Source: Nannochloropsis oceanica
Lineage: Eukaryota > Sar > Eustigmatophyceae > Eustigmatales > Monodopsidaceae
Assembly: GCA_004519485.1 (NCBI GenBank)
Contig: CP038132.1
Span: 615,001 to 679,000, forward strand
Direction: 5' to 3'
Length of the DNA: 64,000 nt
Position numbers and translations under genes: made by a program. The notes below the pieces were generated by a model that searched no databases, was not told the DNA's origin, and was given only the letters and a program-made list of their open reading frames with translations. Below are positions 1 to 10,380 of the stretch, in pieces. Position 1 is the stretch's first letter; each line of letters begins with the position of its first letter.

Positions 1-936
1 TCCTCCTATTTCTCCTTGCCGATAGACACGGCAACGGAAATCAACGGAACCAAGCGCCTTGTGACGGGCCGCCTTCCACTTATACTTCTCAGCCTTGAAG
101 AGAAAGTCCACTTTGCAAGTATCAAACGCCTTCTTAATCAGGCCAGTTACTGCCTCCAATAACAATGTCTTCTCTCCCTCGCCGGCGTCGGCACAGGAAA
201 GAAAGATGTGGTTATTAGGTTCGAGGTAGCAAGGTATCACAGGGATGTTGCGCCAGATAACCGCGCTGCTGTTGTTGCTGCTGCCGCTGCTGACAATTGT
301 ATCGGTTTTGACACTCGAGGTGAGCAAATCCTCCATCTCAGTCTCCAAATCGCTGCCGATGCTACCCCCAGTTTTGCTGCTATGGTTGCTGCTGGTGCTA
401 CCGCTAGTGGTGCTGCTCCCGGTGCTATTTCGGTCGCCGGCGCCATCGACCTTGCTGTACCTCAAAGGAGCCAAGTCCGCGAGAGGCAGGCCCGTCGGCG
501 AGTATTTCGCGCTCCCCAGGACGGCAGCCGAGTGGGGAATAGTGTTCGAAGCCGGCAAGAAGGGAAGGGCAGATGGAGCCACCATTTCCAGGCCGCCCCC
601 GCCGTGGCCGCCGCGGGGGACAGCCATCACTGAGCGGTGCAGCGGGTAGTCCTCTCCGAAAGAAGCGCCGCCTGCGGAAGAATTGGCTACAGCATCGATG
701 GGAATGCGAGATACCTCGGCGCGGGAGTGAAGCGGATAGTGGAGATGGTCTTCGTTAGGATATGTTTGTTGGAGTTGGGTGTGGTGTTGATCTTGGAACA
801 CAGCGTCGGAGAAGGGACTGTTCGTGTTGGTGGTGGAGGGTGAGGGGGAGGGGGAGCGAGAGGCTCGGATAGGTGCTTGTTCCTCTTGCTGTTGTTGCTC
901 TTTATTGGCATAATATTGGTTGATGTGTCGCTCCAT
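1..936 (-). CDS. Unknown protein, 3' part beyond the left edge
   Basis: A 312-codon frame opens at ATG 936 (GCCATGG context) and stays open to base 1, so the gene is cut by the window edge. The first 240 or so residues are low complexity, with runs of Gln, Ser, Asn and Gly. From about residue 245 the composition becomes that of a folded domain: a stretch reading IPVIPCYLEPNNHIFLSC, then a helix-like segment, then aromatic/basic motifs KYKWK and VDFRCRVY at about residues 284-305. The long disordered N-terminus followed by a folded C-terminal region suggests a regulatory or scaffold protein, but I do not recognise the family and assign no function. The open frame is far longer than chance in this GC-rich DNA, and alternative frames here are clearly shorter. 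Confidence 0.6.
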   Translation of the reverse strand, partial: MERHINQYYANKEQQQQEEQAPIRASRSPSPSPSTTNTNSPFSDAVFQDQHHTQLQQTYPNEDHLHYPLHSRAEVSRIPIDAVANSSAGGASFGEDYPLHRSVMAVPRGGHGGGGLEMVAPSALPFLPASNTIPHSAAVLGSAKYSPTGLPLADLAPLRYSKVDGAGDRNSTGSSTTSGSTSSNHSSKTGGSIGSDLETEMEDLLTSSVKTDTIVSSGSSNNSSAVIWRNIPVIPCYLEPNNHIFLSCADAGEGEKTLLLEAVTGLIKKAFDTCKVDFLFKAEKYKWKAARHKALGSVDFRCRVYRQGEIGG

Positions 937-3016
937 GGCTACTGCTAGGCTTGGACGCGATGACGAAGAGTGCGAGTCGGAAATGTAGGCAGCTGGGAGC
1001 TGGGAGAAGGACACTCACTCTTCAGTTACAAAAAGAGAATGCGGGGAAGACGATGAGACAGGACTGACTACAGATATACGTGGCGCAGAACTGACACATC
1101 CTCCATCTTGCCACTCTTGCTGTGCTGTTGCTGGTTTCAATTCAAATTTGTGGTTATATTTGGCTGCTGTCGCTGCGAGGGTTTGTATATGGACAGGTAT
1201 GCACACTGTGTCTTCTATGGACAATTTTTTCACCGCTGACTGATTCCACTTGCTTCGCTGCTAAAAAATGGCAAACAGTAGCGAATATGATATGTGATAT
1301 GTGGGTGTAGGGAGAGAGGAGGGCAGGGAACGAGGGGGCGATGAGGCATCCGAGATATTTTGCACAGCATGATCACTCCTCACAACACTTGAAAACAATT
1401 ACGCATCCACCGCACAATTTGAAACACATCACACACATACGAAAGCACTGTGCAAGTGACATCTAACTGTGCCTAAATGCATAATGACGGCCCCACCAGC
1501 CTACAAAACCCCATCGGTTTAGATTGGCTCGCCTCCCGCGCGAAGGAGTCATTTTTCGGCTTTGGGGCAAATTCTGACAATAAGTCCCAGCGTATGCACA
1601 ACACACATCACCTAAAACTTTCACACTCTATTGTTCTTATCTTGTAGGGGTATAGAAGCTCAGCTCCACACACGCCACCAGTTGACCGAGGGATGAGGGT
1701 ACTTGCCTTCAGACCACCGTTTCATGCCACTAGCACCCGTTTCCAAAGACACAAAACTCAACACCGCCTCGAAACTCTCCCTCTCCTACCTTGTGTGCCA
1801 GGTCAGAAACACTTGCCTGCTTGCACAGTCATCATGTGGCTAGATGCTTAGGGAGGGAGCTCCCTCCCTGAGGAGGAAACCCCTCCTGAGCTGCCATCTT
1901 GGAAACAACACAACACACACAGCCAAATCCCACCACCACCACTCCCCCACCCTCCTCTTGACTTACGTTGCGTTCCTTTGCGTGAAGTTGGCGCAGGGCA
2001 CAGTGCTTTCGGGCTTCGCGTTACCGCTGTTGCCTTTGGCTTGAGCTCGGGCACCACGAAAGGAGATAGGGAGAAGGCTGGCTCAAAGAGAGAAGCCTGC
2101 CATCATTCCTTTTGCCTTGACCAGGGATTTGAATGGAAAGGATAGGGGAAAGACGCTGGAAATATATTTGTGTGCGGGGAGTGGTCAGTCTAGGGCTGTG
2201 TGGGGTGAAACAGGCGGATTACATGGGGCAAGGAAGGAGGACCCTGCTCCTCGAGCGACAGGGGGTGCGGACCCTTCAACCGTCCTCGGTAGTCGCAGTC
2301 CAGCACACGGCAAGCAACAACACAAGCATGTACTACCGAAACACAAGAGCACAAGTTTCTGTGAAAAGCATCAAAAATGAGGTCCCCAAATAAGTGCATT
2401 TTGCCGCATCAAAACGCAGCCAAAGCGTGATAGTGTCTCTCCCACTCCTTCAGGAGGACTGGGGCGCCTGCCGCTCTCTCGCTTTCTTACACTCGACTCT
2501 GGCGAGAGGACAGGTCTGTGTCATTTTCTCCGGGTGTGTATGTGTTCGTCGACATCCTCGCATTGAGAACGCTAGCGTGGCACATCTAGTGCTGGTGCAA
2601 AAGATGAAATATTTCATTGGGAAAGCTCGACACAGCTCATAGCTCGCAGTTTACAGCTCGCATGGTGATTCATAGTTCGTTTTTTCTGCCGTTCCTTCTA
2701 TAGAACTATCACATGCAACCTGACGTCCTCTAGGACTTGCATTACGAGGGGGAGCCTTCCAACAATGGAATGTTGCCTATTCACCCCTTATTTCTTGTCC
2801 GAGTTTTTCTAGCGACTTTGACAGTTTTTTCATCGGGCAAAGTTTCCGGACGGCCCACACAGGGCCAGAAGGAGAAGGGTGAGGGGGATAAAAGAGGAGG
2901 TCAGCGGGGAGGCTACACATAGAGTGTCCGCATACCCTTTTTGGATGTGGTGTCCAGGCTTCTTGCCTCTTCCCTCCCTTCGAACTCTCCATCTATCTCG
3001 TCGGCTTCGCCCCTTT
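937..3016. other. Divergent intergenic region, 2.1 kb
   Basis: This lies between the leftward gene starting at 936 and the rightward gene starting at 3017, so it should hold both promoters and 5' UTRs. I find no long open frame. On the minus strand there is a good GTAAGT donor at 1967-1962 following a short open segment (about 2057-1968) without a clear ATG, which could be an unresolved 5' exon. On the plus strand a frame runs upstream of 3017 to an ATG at 2879. No RNA gene was recognised. Confidence 0.3.
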
Positions 3017-4371
3017 ATGCGGCCCCTCTGCAGTGCCAGCAGCAACAGCAGAGTCAATTTCGACGCCCAGGCCGACAGCAATACATGGTGTAAGCCCGCC
3101 GATCCCGACATGACAAGCTGGGCCGCGCCAATTGTCAAAGATGTACGTACCACAAGTAGCAGGGGCCTCTTATTATTTACGGCCTCTTATTTTTTTCGTT
3201 GTTGTTGTCGTTGTAATTGAATAAAGTTGTCAATGAGATCAGCTCCGGCCGTGATGTGCGTTAATGATATAGCGTTAATTATGTCGGAACACCACATTAT
3301 GTCATCAACTTTTGATGAGTCTCTCCTTCCCGACGTCCGCTCCCCTCTTCACGACAAAAACCGCAGATTTTAGAGCTGTACCACTGCCGAGCCGACGATC
3401 CGCGTGTTTTCGAAAGATACGCGCCAGATGCAGTCTTTGACGATCCTGCGGGAACGCTGCATGGACGCGCGGCTATTCGAGTCGCCATGGAAGCCCTGGT
3501 ACGTGTGCGTGGGGTCACCTGCCGGCTGCAGGTGCTCGTATTCGTATATGTGTTTCATTTTCACGTTCTTGTGCACGCTTTTTGTAAATATTGTAATTAC
3601 GACAGTGTTAAAGCTATGTGCCTACCTAGATCAGAATTAAAATATAGCTGGCGTCGTCCTCTCGTGTAAGCTCGACGGCTCCCGGCACATGCTGTCACAC
3701 GCGAAAAAGAAAGTTGAGAGCGAGCATTTTGGTTACTCCCACAGCATACTTTACCACCCACCTTTTTACCGCGTTGTTATACCCTCATGAAATCCAAGCA
3801 TGCTGTCGCTCATTCATTCCTACCCCAATCTCTTCCTCTTCTCGACAAAAAACAGCCCAAGGTTTTTAGTCACGGCGAGCCCCAAAATGTCGACATTACA
3901 TACCATCCACCACTGGTTGGAGGAGAGCGGAATCGTTTCCAAGATGGCGGCAACGGAAGCAGTACGGGGCGAGAGCAGGTTTAAAGGAGGAAGAAGGGGA
4001 AATGGGAAGAGGAAAGAAAAAATAGGCAACACTTCATGATCACATAGTCTCCCTTCTTCCATCCTCAATAGATCGGCCCACAAGCCCGCATCACTCTTGT
4101 ACAGATGTACGAATGGCGGCGAGATCTGCTTCCTTTTGGCTTGTCGCCGGGCGTCTTTTTGGGTCATCAAAAAGACTCCATGGTCGCCCTGCCCACCGTG
4201 GTATATCTCACTTTTGACGAGCAAACCCGCCTTGTGACCAGGCACGAAGATCGGTGGTGGGGCAAGGACACCCAGAGCACCTCCTTCCTTGTCGGCCCCT
4301 TACATGGCCTTGTCAAGCACCTAAATGGGCGGATGTGGGCGGCATGGGGTGCGCGGTGCTATGGTGGTTGA
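3017..4371 (+). CDS. NTF2/SnoaL-like fold protein, four exons
   Basis: Model: join(3017..3142, 3367..3498, 3856..3978, 4105..4371), 215 residues. All three introns are phase 0 with GT-AG ends; donors at 3143 and 3499 read GTACGT. Exon 2 starts ILELYHCRADDPRVFERYAP and continues with DDPAGTLHG. This is the N-terminal helix and aspartate pair seen in uncharacterised eukaryotic NTF2-like proteins of the 'FxxYAPdavFdDP' type. Exon 3 begins PKVFSHGEP, matching the 'lPKvFs' segment that usually follows. Exon 4 carries LVTRHEDRWWGK and then VGPLHGLVKHLNGRM, matching the family's 'kIvrHeDrW' strand and its C-terminal end. Function is unknown; NTF2-like folds bind small ligands or act as enzymes. The 3' end of exon 3 is the least certain splice, and an in-frame ATG at 2879 would add 46 residues. 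Confidence 0.58.
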
Positions 4372-5550
4372 TGAGTCCCACGACATGGGCCAGCAATGCA
4401 GCCACCCATATCGAAGGGGAAACTATGTTTAATTAATTTGAAACAAAGCAAGACAGATATCAGATGTTCACGTACGAATGTACAATCATTGCTAACCGTG
4501 TTGGTGTTACGAGCATTTGCTTCTAATGCCCCTTCTCCGACACCGACTCCTGCCCCCATCAACTGGAAAAAGATGGCGCGATCGGCTGTTGAGTGTTGTT
4601 GCATGCGTTCCGCGGTCTCGTAAATAATTTTACGGAATCATACATTCGTGGTCAACCAAACAAAAACCTCACTGCCACCCCTTGCATGCGGTCGGCTCAC
4701 ATGCCACTAGTGCCCGCTTTTGAATGAGAGAGGAAAGCCGGGCGCCGAAATGACAGCAGCGTGATCCGGTATCATCGTAACCCACGCACCACGAATCTCC
4801 TCGAGATTCTCTGTCGTCTTAGGCTCAAGGCTTGACGAGAAACCAACTGCTAGGAAGGAATAGTTTCGACATGTCTATCCTTTTTGTCTTTCATTGGTTT
4901 AGCGTCGTATAATTCCTCTCCTCGTAACTTACCTCTAGATCGCCGCAACCCAAACCCGCTGCTGACCCGACCAAGGTGCAGAGAGGCGTGGTAGAGATGC
5001 AGGCCGCGAGTAGTCGGGCAAGCCACTTCATCACCCTATTTTGACAGCGTCTTTCACCGTCCTTGGACCACAGGCGGTCACTCTGCAGCGGGAGGTAATT
5101 CCGAACCCAAGATAGCCACAAGTATCGCAGGCTTGTCCTCGCGGAGTGATCCTTTGAGTGGAAGTAGAGGTACGTGCGTGCTCTGGGTAGGGGATGGGGC
5201 ATACCGGTCAACTTGGCAAGTTGTTAGAAGAGAGGGTATCGGGTTTGTGGCATATATATGGTTATGGTATCATCCAGATTGACGTCCCATTTTTGTGCCG
5301 TGGCTACTATTTGAATCTAGGCTCCACATTGGGAGAAAATGCGTTTGTTGCAAGGCACTTGCGACTACTTTCTATCCCGCTAGTGTCTGCCAGTGTGCTG
5401 TGTGCTGTTTTAATTCTGCGTGGGACACCTCATCTGGAGTATTTTTCACGCAAAGCAATCATCTATGCCCTCCCCCCCCCCCTCCCCCCTCTTTTTCGCG
5501 ACAGCAAACAACGACGGAAAGGACATTTCCCTCCCTTGACGCGGCAGGGG
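4372..5550. other. Intergenic region with a possible small minus-strand gene
   Basis: This is mainly the upstream region of the transcription factor at 5551. On the minus strand there is a possible two-exon piece. An exon ends at 4933 with a perfect GTAAGT donor (4932-4927), and an acceptor CTAGCAG precedes 4846. From there a phase-compatible frame (4846-4707) reads to a stop, with natural-looking sequence such as NLEEIRGAWVTMIPDH. A competing frame of the first exon starts at ATG 5031 with a signal-peptide-like MKWLARLLAACISTT. The two frames do not join to each other, so no gene model is given. Confidence 0.25.
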
Positions 5551-7113
5551 ATGGACGATTCGATGGCCGGCGGCAACAAACGGCGACGGCATCCCTCCTC
5601 ATCCTCCTCCTCGTCCTCCTCTCGACAGCTACAAACCCTCCATTATCCACCACCAGACCCTAGCGGTGGCGGCGGTGGGGGAGAGGGAAGCGCGGGTCCT
5701 AACCATTACCACCAACGGGCCTCGGAAACTGCCTCGGTGACAAGTGAGAGCAGCATCAATAACAACAGCAAGGCCAGAAAACGTTTCGTTTGGCCCGATG
5801 ACCTGCATCGTGACTTCGTTGCTGCCATTTTCGATGTGGGCTTAAAATGCGCTTCTCCGAAAACAATATTAGAAATGATGAACAACACCAAGGACTTGAC
5901 GCCCGATCACATAAAAAGTCACTTGCAGAAATACCGTTTGCACAGGGAGAGGGCCCGGGAGGAATTTTTGCAGCATTTTGGGAAGAACCCTTTTGCATCT
6001 GGTGGGGGTGGAGGAGGTGGCGTCACATTGGCGTGTATGAGGGGAAGAGAAGATGAAGGAGGGATGTCAAGGGATGACTCTGCATCAAGCTTGAACAGTA
6101 TGGGTGGTGGAGATGGAAGAGGAGGGCTGGAGAGTAGGGCGGGGGATGAGGATGCGTTTAGAGGACAGATGAATTTGATTCGCGATTGCATTCAGATGCA
6201 AACTGGGTTTCAGTCTGTGCTCCGGCAAGCTCTCATGCAGCAGACACAGCTCCAGCAGCAGTTGCAGGCACACTTACAAGCATTGGGTTTCGATGGGCCG
6301 GCAGCGCGAGCAGCAGCAGCTGCAGCGGCACTAGGAGGAACGGGAAGTCCTTCTGGGCCTTCAGCCGCGCCAGTGGAGGGTAAGGGGGGGAGAAGCAGCA
6401 ATGAGCACCACATGTACCAGCAGCAGCCGCAGCAGCAGGCGGCGCACACGCTCATGCCCATGCGCGGTCAGCAGTCACCCATACGCGGCCAGCAGCAGCA
6501 GCAGCAGCAGCAGCAGCATCTACAGCTTCCGCCAGAAGGCCGTCGGCCCCTGCCAGGTGTCCGTTCCAGTGGACGAGGAGGAGGAGGGGGGGTTGTCGCG
6601 GGGGGAGGAAAACGGTCTGCAGAGGAGCTGATGCAGGAAGAAATGAGGGAACACATGGACATGCACCGCCAGTTGGTGCTGAGAAAAAATGCTCAAATAT
6701 CTCAGTATGAAGATGGGGCGAAGAGAGCTGCAGCAGCAGTGGCAGCAGGAGGTTTGCATGGTTTAGTAGGAGGAGGAGGAGCGTCAGGAGTGGGGATACC
6801 GTCTTCGTCGACAGGTGGTGGTGACAGAGGAGGAGGAGGTGGAGGAGAAGGGAAAGCAACTGTGTCCTCTCCAGGCATATCGGAGCACGCGGCGATGGCA
6901 CAGCATCAATCTGGGGGAGGTGGTGTAGGAAGTGTTGGCTTGCACGCTCAGGTGGCGGCAGCAACGACAGGGATGGGGGGAGGAGTAGGAGGAGGAGGCG
7001 GGGGGGCAGGGCACCCAGCAGGATTAGATCTTGACGTGGATTTGTCCTCGTTTAGGTGGAATGAAGATGAAGACAACTTATTTAGTTTTTTGATGGACAA
7101 TCCCGTAGGCTAG
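5551..7113 (+). CDS. GARP/MYB-related (SHLQKYR) transcription factor
   Basis: Nuclear DNA-binding protein of about 520 residues. A single GARP-type MYB repeat spans about residues 74-133. It begins RKRFVWPDDLHRDFV, has the PKTILEMMN turn, and ends in HIKSHLQKYRLHRER, the SHLQKYR signature of plant and algal PHR1/PSR1, GLK and type-B response regulators. A Gln-rich amphipathic stretch at about 203-250 (RQALMQQTQLQQQLQ) could be the dimerising coiled coil of MYB-CC proteins, which would favour a PHR1/PSR1-like nutrient-response regulator; this is inference. No receiver domain is present. The C-terminus is acidic/aromatic (LDVDLSSFRWNEDEDNLFSF), typical of activation domains. The linkers are Gly, Gln and Ala repeats. 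I chose ATG 5551 because it precedes a basic KRRR segment. The frame stays open upstream to an ATG at 5194, but that extension is hydrophobic and does not resemble this family; a CAG just before 5551 could be a splice acceptor. Confidence 0.85.
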   Translation: MDDSMAGGNKRRRHPSSSSSSSSSRQLQTLHYPPPDPSGGGGGGEGSAGPNHYHQRASETASVTSESSINNNSKARKRFVWPDDLHRDFVAAIFDVGLKCASPKTILEMMNNTKDLTPDHIKSHLQKYRLHRERAREEFLQHFGKNPFASGGGGGGGVTLACMRGREDEGGMSRDDSASSLNSMGGGDGRGGLESRAGDEDAFRGQMNLIRDCIQMQTGFQSVLRQALMQQTQLQQQLQAHLQALGFDGPAARAAAAAAALGGTGSPSGPSAAPVEGKGGRSSNEHHMYQQQPQQQAAHTLMPMRGQQSPIRGQQQQQQQQQHLQLPPEGRRPLPGVRSSGRGGGGGVVAGGGKRSAEELMQEEMREHMDMHRQLVLRKNAQISQYEDGAKRAAAAVAAGGLHGLVGGGGASGVGIPSSSTGGGDRGGGGGGEGKATVSSPGISEHAAMAQHQSGGGGVGSVGLHAQVAAATTGMGGGVGGGGGGAGHPAGLDLDVDLSSFRWNEDEDNLFSFLMDNPVG

Positions 7114-7945
7114 GGAGGGAGGAAGGGAGGGTAGGGAAAGGGAGGGGAAGAGAGAAGGTTTTATACAATGGATAGGGGGGAAGGGAGAATACGGAAAGGG
7201 AGGGGAAGGGGGAAGAATTTATAGAATGGATATGCGATTTAAAAGATAAAGCGAAGAGATCGACTTCGACCACCATAGGAGAGAGGGAGGGAGGGAGGAA
7301 GACAAGAGACTGTTTCGTGGTGCGGATCAAAGGCGAGGGCAAGAGCGAGTACAGATATAAACCATCAGATGGTCTTATAGTTCTATCTCCACCGCGTCAA
7401 CACATTGAGTTAAGCCGCCGTATGCGAACTGAAGCTCCCACCGCAGAATCGAAATGGAAGCCATAGCACAAAGCCACGATGACTCCACGCATTGATTTTA
7501 CCCGATAACCACCTCCACAACAAGATCAAGGCATGAAAATTCAAGTCATAAACCTAAATATCGGCCACCAGTTTGTCAAACAGAACATCACTGTTGCGTG
7601 CCGCTGATTAGGAGGGCGTAGACACTGTGGACCCCACGACTATCACAAAATCATTTCCTTTCTTGGAGTAAATATGTTCAAAAATTCAAAAAAGCAAAAA
7701 CAACAAGCAGGCATACAGCAGTAGCAACAATTTGCTTCCCGGAGCACCATTCCTGCCTCCATGTTATTTTTTCAACGGCTTATCGGCTTCACTGCATCCT
7801 GTCGATCCCTCTATCTTGAGCTATACTGTACACTTCTACGATCCTATTTTCAATCCCTCCCTCTCTGGTCCAACACGCCGGAGAACCTCCCCCTTCTATC
7901 GACACGTTGCCAATGACTAACTGGAAGTCACACCCAAAGGCCCTT
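7114..7945. other. Convergent 3' region with a long polypurine tract
   Basis: The two flanking genes end facing each other. Bases 7093-7300 are almost pure purine on the plus strand (GGGAGGGAGG-type runs), in the presumed 3' UTR of the transcription factor. The remainder is AT-richer and holds nothing I can name. Confidence 0.5.
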
Positions 7946-10111
7946 TCAACTTTCCTCTTCTCTGTCCCTCCCTCCCTCCCTCCCTCCCTCCGTTCTCTCT
8001 CCCCAACCAATACACCTCAAGATTTGAACCACTCTGTCCGCGAACCGATTGGCCATCTCTCGATCCACCAACGGCCAGGGGTAGTGGAATGTCAGACATA
8101 GCGCCCCATTTACCGTCCCGCACGACAGCTGGTACAGGCTTCCCGTCAAGCTGTGACTGGTTGCATAGTGAATTCCGTGGAGTCGGAGAGATCCATAGGA
8201 GGGTAGACAAGAGGAAAAGGCTGAAGAAGAGAGAGAGAAATCTTCGTCCATCCCTCGGCTGCCGTTGCTGCTGCGATTGCTGCCTCTGCGCCTCCCTCCT
8301 CCCATCCCATCTTCAAACACTCCCATGTTCGACACTCCACAAGTATACGCCCTTCCCAGAGTCTTAGGGTTTTCGGCCTCCTTCTCCACTACCTCATTCA
8401 ATTCCAATGTCTGCATACCCCAATCAAACAAATTAACGGATTCGGGGACGAAACCGGCCGAGACAAAATCTAGAAACTCACGACGGCATTGTTTAGCCAG
8501 GAGCCAAAATGCTTCCTCTCCAGCTACATGTGGTCTTGGTGCTCCTGGTGCTGTTGCAGCAGTTGCGGCTACCGTTCCGTTCTTGCTTGTCGTTGATTTG
8601 TGAGTACAGAGGAGGTTTCTGCCTTGCCTTTCCTGCAAGCGGACCATAAAGTCCATTGCACCGGCTGCTGATGCCACTGCATTCTCTTCCCAGTCCTCCT
8701 CCCCCTCCTTGTCATCCTTCCCTTTCTCCTTTTCTCCCTCCCCTCCCTCCGTTCCTCCCCCAAGCTTACGGCGAGAAAATGTGCGCATGTTCAAGGACAG
8801 CAAAAAACGATAATTGTGCTCTTTTCCGTTTCGTACCCCTTCAGCCCTCCCTTCCTCTTCCTCTCCATGCGCCAGATCACTGGTGGCATACAGCATGGCC
8901 GCAGACAAGGCAGCTGTCACTGTCACCCCCCTCTTCTTACACTCTTCCTTCAAGAGGGACAGCCTGGAGGGTTCCTCACGACGAAATACACATATGGTCC
9001 TTCGGTTCGCTGCAGGGAGGGGAGGAGGGATGGTGTCTAGTGCTGTCGCGGTCCCTGTCGCTGCTGCTGTTGCTGTAGGCGTAGGGTAGAGAGTGGTGGG
9101 GAGAAGGCCGAAAAGACATTCGCGGGCGGCGTAGAGGGCAGTTGTGAAACTGACCGTGGCTCGGGCGGGACCCAGGATGGCCTTTTCGATGGAGGGGGGG
9201 AAAGGCTGGGAAGCGATGGAGGAGGAGGATGAGGATGAGGATGAGGATGAGGATGAGGTCTCTCCGAGCGTCGACAGTAGCTCATGGATGAGCGTGTTGC
9301 AGGAGACTTGGTCGCTTATGGCGTGGTTGAAAATGAAGAGCAAAGCAACCTGCCCTACTCCTCCTGGCCCTGCAGGTTTGGTGCCTTTTCTGCTCCCTTG
9401 AGAGCGCATTACATGCAGTCGCCACAGAGGTCCACGACTCGAATCCATGTCCGTATTGTCCAAAGCCGCTTGAAAGGATACAGAGAAGAAGAAAGGAGAG
9501 TCCTGCGCATCGTCATTAATGCTGCTGCTACTGCTGCCGTCGTCGAATGACAACGCTTCTTCTACCACCTCTTCAGGTGTCATCGCACATGGCCACCACA
9601 TCAAGGGGTCGACTTCTCTTCCTCCTCGTCGCACCCCGGCCACAGGCGCTCCCTCCACCTTGCCCGTGCCCTGAATGCAGGCTCGCAGCTTGGGATGGCG
9701 CCGCACGAGCGAGACTAACGCTGGCTTAAGCAGCCGAGCATTCAACAGTCCTTGTTCATCATCGACAACGGCCACACAGACATGAGGTATGGACAACCGC
9801 TGCGGTCCTGCTGCTGCTTTCCGGGCCAACAATGTCTCAAAGCTGCCCAGACGGCGCCAGGGCTGGCGTTTTGGGGGGGTTTGGGGTGCTTGTGATGGTT
9901 GGGATGAGGCGGACTTGATCACTGTCTCTCGCTCTGGCCGAGTTTCCGTGTCAGTGGAGGACCACGAAGAGGAATGGGCATTTGACAGCTGCGTGACGAG
10001 CGGACACTTCAGTGCGCGAAGGGACTGGAAGGCATGCGTGCAGACTGCCAGGAAGTGGACGAGGAGGAGAAGGGGCAGGATGGTTGAGGCATGCTTGGAG
10101 GACTGCCTCAT
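7946..10111 (-). CDS. Plastid-targeted HxxxD acyltransferase (condensation/AATase-like)
   Basis: Intronless, 721 residues, starting at ATG 10111. The N-terminus has a hydrophobic signal core (ILPLLLLVHFLAVCTHA) followed directly by Phe, the Ala-Phe cleavage pattern of bipartite plastid import signals in algae with secondary plastids. The body resembles the alcohol acetyltransferase / non-ribosomal condensation superfamily. It has an early strand-helix region (IPHVCVAVVDDEQG, then LVRRHPKLRACI) and the catalytic HxxxD as FNHAISDQVS, His263 and Asp267. A second half follows with MDFMV and SGSLYQLSCGTVNGALCLT-like segments typical of the C-terminal lobe. Such enzymes move an acyl group from CoA or a carrier to an alcohol or amine; the substrate here is unknown, and a role in plastid lipid or pigment ester formation is only a guess. 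Long Ser and Gly/Glu inserts separate the blocks. The last residues repeat EGGREGGR, encoded by a (TCCC)n-like tract. Confidence 0.75.
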   Translation of the reverse strand: MRQSSKHASTILPLLLLVHFLAVCTHAFQSLRALKCPLVTQLSNAHSSSWSSTDTETRPERETVIKSASSQPSQAPQTPPKRQPWRRLGSFETLLARKAAAGPQRLSIPHVCVAVVDDEQGLLNARLLKPALVSLVRRHPKLRACIQGTGKVEGAPVAGVRRGGREVDPLMWWPCAMTPEEVVEEALSFDDGSSSSSINDDAQDSPFFFSVSFQAALDNTDMDSSRGPLWRLHVMRSQGSRKGTKPAGPGGVGQVALLFIFNHAISDQVSCNTLIHELLSTLGETSSSSSSSSSSSSSIASQPFPPSIEKAILGPARATVSFTTALYAARECLFGLLPTTLYPTPTATAAATGTATALDTIPPPLPAANRRTICVFRREEPSRLSLLKEECKKRGVTVTAALSAAMLYATSDLAHGEEEEGRAEGVRNGKEHNYRFLLSLNMRTFSRRKLGGGTEGGEGEKEKGKDDKEGEEDWEENAVASAAGAMDFMVRLQERQGRNLLCTHKSTTSKNGTVAATAATAPGAPRPHVAGEEAFWLLAKQCRREFLDFVSAGFVPESVNLFDWGMQTLELNEVVEKEAENPKTLGRAYTCGVSNMGVFEDGMGGGRRRGSNRSSNGSRGMDEDFSLSSSAFSSCLPSYGSLRLHGIHYATSHSLTGSLYQLSCGTVNGALCLTFHYPWPLVDREMANRFADRVVQILRCIGWGERTEGGREGGRDREEES

Positions 10112-10372
10112 CGCGACGGGCGGGTCTCAGCCCGGCATGTACCACCACCGCGCAGACCAGCTAGCTAGGATACTCTGCCTGTATCTGTAAGGTGGCTTGT
10201 ATTGAGTCCTGGTAAATGCAGCACACACACAGTATTTCAAATAATACTAGATCCGCATCAGTTAATGTATCAACAATGCTTTAGCGAGACTCCGACTCGA
10301 GTCGCCGACGGTTCAGTAGCTTGGCCACGACGAAAGAGCGCTTCCAAGTACTGTCTTTGTTTTGCCCTTTTG
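10112..10372. other. Upstream region of the acyltransferase
   Basis: This 261-bp stretch lies between the start of the acyltransferase and the transposon target duplication, so the element sits inside or just beyond its promoter. No motif was recognised. Confidence 0.4.
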
Positions 10373-10380
10373 GTTCGAGA
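10373..10380. repeat. Left 8-bp target-site duplication
   Basis: GTTCGAGA, repeated exactly at 13440-13447 on the other side of the element. Eight bases is the duplication length made by hAT transposases. Confidence 0.9.

Noticed and set aside
5194-5550. 119-codon upstream extension of the GARP factor from ATG 5194
   Set aside because: Hydrophobic and unlike the family; the basic region after ATG 5551 looks like the natural N-terminus. Kept only as an alternative.
10372-10380. GGTTCGA resembling a tRNA B box
   Set aside because: It is part of the transposon target duplication; no cloverleaf arms surround it. No tRNA was recognised anywhere in the window.
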